In this document: piece by piece, positions 62,950 through 64,000 of the stretch
Layout of the letters: each line of letters begins with the position of its first letter
Numbering within the stretch: the stretch's first letter is position 1
Origin: Pseudomonas bharatica CSV86
Lineage (GTDB): Bacteria; Pseudomonadota; Gammaproteobacteria; Pseudomonadales; Pseudomonadaceae
DNA: 64,000 nt
NCBI RefSeq assembly: GCF_000319305.2
Contig: NZ_AMWJ02000004.1
Span: 62,001-126,000 of the forward strand
Direction: 5' to 3'
The notes under the pieces: model-generated
Database searches by the model: none
What the model saw: the letters and a program-made list of their open reading frames with translations, nothing else
What the model was told of the DNA's origin: nothing
Made by a program: the position numbers and the translations under genes

Positions 62950-63510
62950 TCATCTTGCCCACTGGCAATAACACCCCACCGCCATCGTTTGCGTCACCTT
63001 CACCGGCCGGCCCTCGGTCAGCGCCTGCAGAATCGGTTCGATAAAGCTGTTGCTGGCATTGCAGGTCGCCCCTTCGCTGTAGGGTCCGAAGTAGGCAAGG
63101 TTGCCTTCCTTGTCCCAGATCGCCACGGCAGGGCTGGCCGGCAGGTGGTCGGCGCCGGGCAGGCTGGCGATGGGCTTCAGTGCGCCCAGGTTGGCGGGAA
63201 GCTGGCCGTGGGTGCCTGGCTTTTGCACTACATGGAAGGCCACGCCCTGCGGGCCGTAGTGTTCGATCAGTTCGCCCAGGTGCTGCTGGTTGCCGACGTT
63301 GCATGGGCAGGCCGGGTCCCAGAAGTGCACCAGGCGGATCGGGCCGGGGCCGGCAAGTTCGGGCGGCAGGCGCAGGTGGTCGCCGGCGAAGAGCGCGGTC
63401 TGGTTGTCGAAGGGGCGCCGGTAGCGGCTCTGGAAGTTGTCATAGGCCAGCCACAGCCCGGCAGCGCAAAGGGCGAGGGTGAGGGCGGCGAGCAGTGTTT
63501 TCCCCGACAT
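62950..63510 (-). CDS. Thioredoxin-fold membrane-anchored protein (DUF6436-like)
   Basis: 186 aa from the ATG at 63510 (MSGKTLLAALTLALCAAGLW); a TTG at 63525 is possible but lacks a ribosome site. One N-terminal membrane segment. The rest resembles a thioredoxin fold with VHFWDPACPCNVGN, giving Cys68-Pro-Cys70 in place of CXXC, then PAVAIWDKEGNLAYFGPYSE at the usual cis-Pro/strand position, and a C-terminal GCYCQW. Probably periplasmic thiol chemistry; function unknown. Its 3' end is 101 bp from the bacteriocin start and its 5' end faces the hydrolase gene. Confidence 0.75.
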   Translation of the reverse strand: MSGKTLLAALTLALCAAGLWLAYDNFQSRYRRPFDNQTALFAGDHLRLPPELAGPGPIRLVHFWDPACPCNVGNQQHLGELIEHYGPQGVAFHVVQKPGTHGQLPANLGALKPIASLPGADHLPASPAVAIWDKEGNLAYFGPYSEGATCNASNSFIEPILQALTEGRPVKVTQTMAVGCYCQWAR

Positions 63511-63608
63511 GGGCAATACCGGCAAATAAAAGGGGGCCAGCTTGCCATGCCTCCGCCGACAGATGAATATCGCAGGTCAATCCTTCAGTACCTTTCCGGA
63601 AGCCTTCC

Positions 63609-64000
63609 ATGTCCGCCTTGTTCCAAGCCGATCCCCTGCGTACCAGCCTGCTACCCCTGGCGGTGCGTCAGCCGTTGTCGGTCGAGGGCCAGGCGTACCA
63701 GCGTTTCTATGGCCTGGACCGGGTGCCTTGCGCGGCGAGCTGGCTGGGGCGTTTCTCCTGCGCGGGCTTCGAGGTCGTCAGCCAGGTCTGGCTGCCCGCC
63801 GAGTCGGTGGCGACGCTGGTGTTGCTGCACGGCTTCTACGATCACATGGGCCTGTACCGCCACGTGATCGACTGGGCACTGCAACAAGGCTTCGCTGTGA
63901 TCTCCTGCGATCTGCCCGGGCATGGCCTGTCCAGCGGCGAACGCGCCAGCATCGATGATTTCGCGGTGTACCAGCAGGTTCTGGACGAAGTGTTCCGCCA
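63609..64000 (+). CDS. Alpha/beta hydrolase (monoacylglycerol-lipase-like), partial
   Basis: First 130 residues from the ATG at 63609; runs off the right edge. SVATLVLLHGFYDHMGLYRH contains the oxyanion HG loop, and ISCDLPGHGLSSGERASIDD the conserved D-x-x-GHG-x-S block of serine-aminopeptidase S33 / monoglyceride lipases. The nucleophile Ser and His lie beyond the window. Divergent from the thioredoxin-fold gene. Confidence 0.8.
   Translation, partial: MSALFQADPLRTSLLPLAVRQPLSVEGQAYQRFYGLDRVPCAASWLGRFSCAGFEVVSQVWLPAESVATLVLLHGFYDHMGLYRHVIDWALQQGFAVISCDLPGHGLSSGERASIDDFAVYQQVLDEVFR

Overview
The window is about 64 kb of GC-rich chromosome from a Pseudomonas, most likely of the fluorescens/putida lineage rather than P. 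aeruginosa. The gene order matches two blocks of the Pseudomonas core genome: ppk-ppx-trxA-rho-ubiD ... zapA-pepP-ubiH ... gcvTHP ... argE-argA, and the spu polyamine locus followed by a penicillin-acylase gene. Between genes there are sixteen copies of the Pseudomonas REP palindrome whose core reads GCTGGCAAGCCAGC. No tRNA, rRNA, prophage, insertion sequence with a transposase, or CRISPR array was seen.

Layout. 1-2965 (minus): an operon of four exported proteins (COG3014 lipoprotein, YcfL-like, LpoB-like, and an LpoB/CsgG-like protein cut by the window edge). 3287-9558: cytochrome c/FTR1 iron permease, YaiI family, elbB, a sterol-desaturase-family membrane protein, a DedA protein, hemB. 9578-13310: convergent ppk and ppx, whose stop codons share a 22-bp perfect palindrome. 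13551-17925: trxA, rho (with a one-base frameshift as sequenced), ubiD and a ferredoxin-reductase-like gene. 18211-25321: chaC (probable N-terminal frameshift), quinone oxidoreductase, FliL-like protein, and a HlyD / double-ABC / permease export operon (permease frameshifted). 25416-32121: EVE protein, a 52-aa membrane protein, 5-formyl-THF cyclo-ligase, 6S RNA, zapA, a ZapB-like coiled coil, a YgfB-family gene, pepP, ubiH and a ubiI-like gene. 32227-34999: ferric-iron ABC binding protein and permease without an ATPase. 35120-39746: glycine cleavage gcvT-gcvH-gcvP, with a MITE-like element between gcvH and gcvP. 39762-46621: orphan GspE ATPase, ACT-like protein, Lrp regulator, CYTH-CHAD triphosphatase, argE, argA. 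46762-57021: spu locus, with spuI diverging from spuB-spuC-spuD-spuE-spuF-spuG-spuH. 57120-60146: penicillin-acylase-family enzyme and a maltose acetyltransferase. 60387-62848: a nuclease S-type bacteriocin with its immunity gene, visibly AT-richer than its surroundings and the clearest acquired module. 62950-64000: a thioredoxin-fold protein and the start of an alpha/beta hydrolase.

How the genes work together. Polyphosphate turnover, ubiquinone synthesis (ubiD, ubiH, ubiI-like), one-carbon metabolism (gcvTHP, 5-FCL) and arginine synthesis (argA, argE) are core functions. The spu cluster takes up putrescine/spermidine and channels them through gamma-glutamylation and transamination. The bacteriocin and immunity pair is the accessory weapon. 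The most unusual signals are the symmetric DNA around spuB and between spu genes, a GspE C-terminus encoded by a REP element, the MITE-like repeat, the LpoB-like operon in a genus thought to use another PBP1b activator, and three one-base losses next to short homopolymers that look more like sequence errors than biology.
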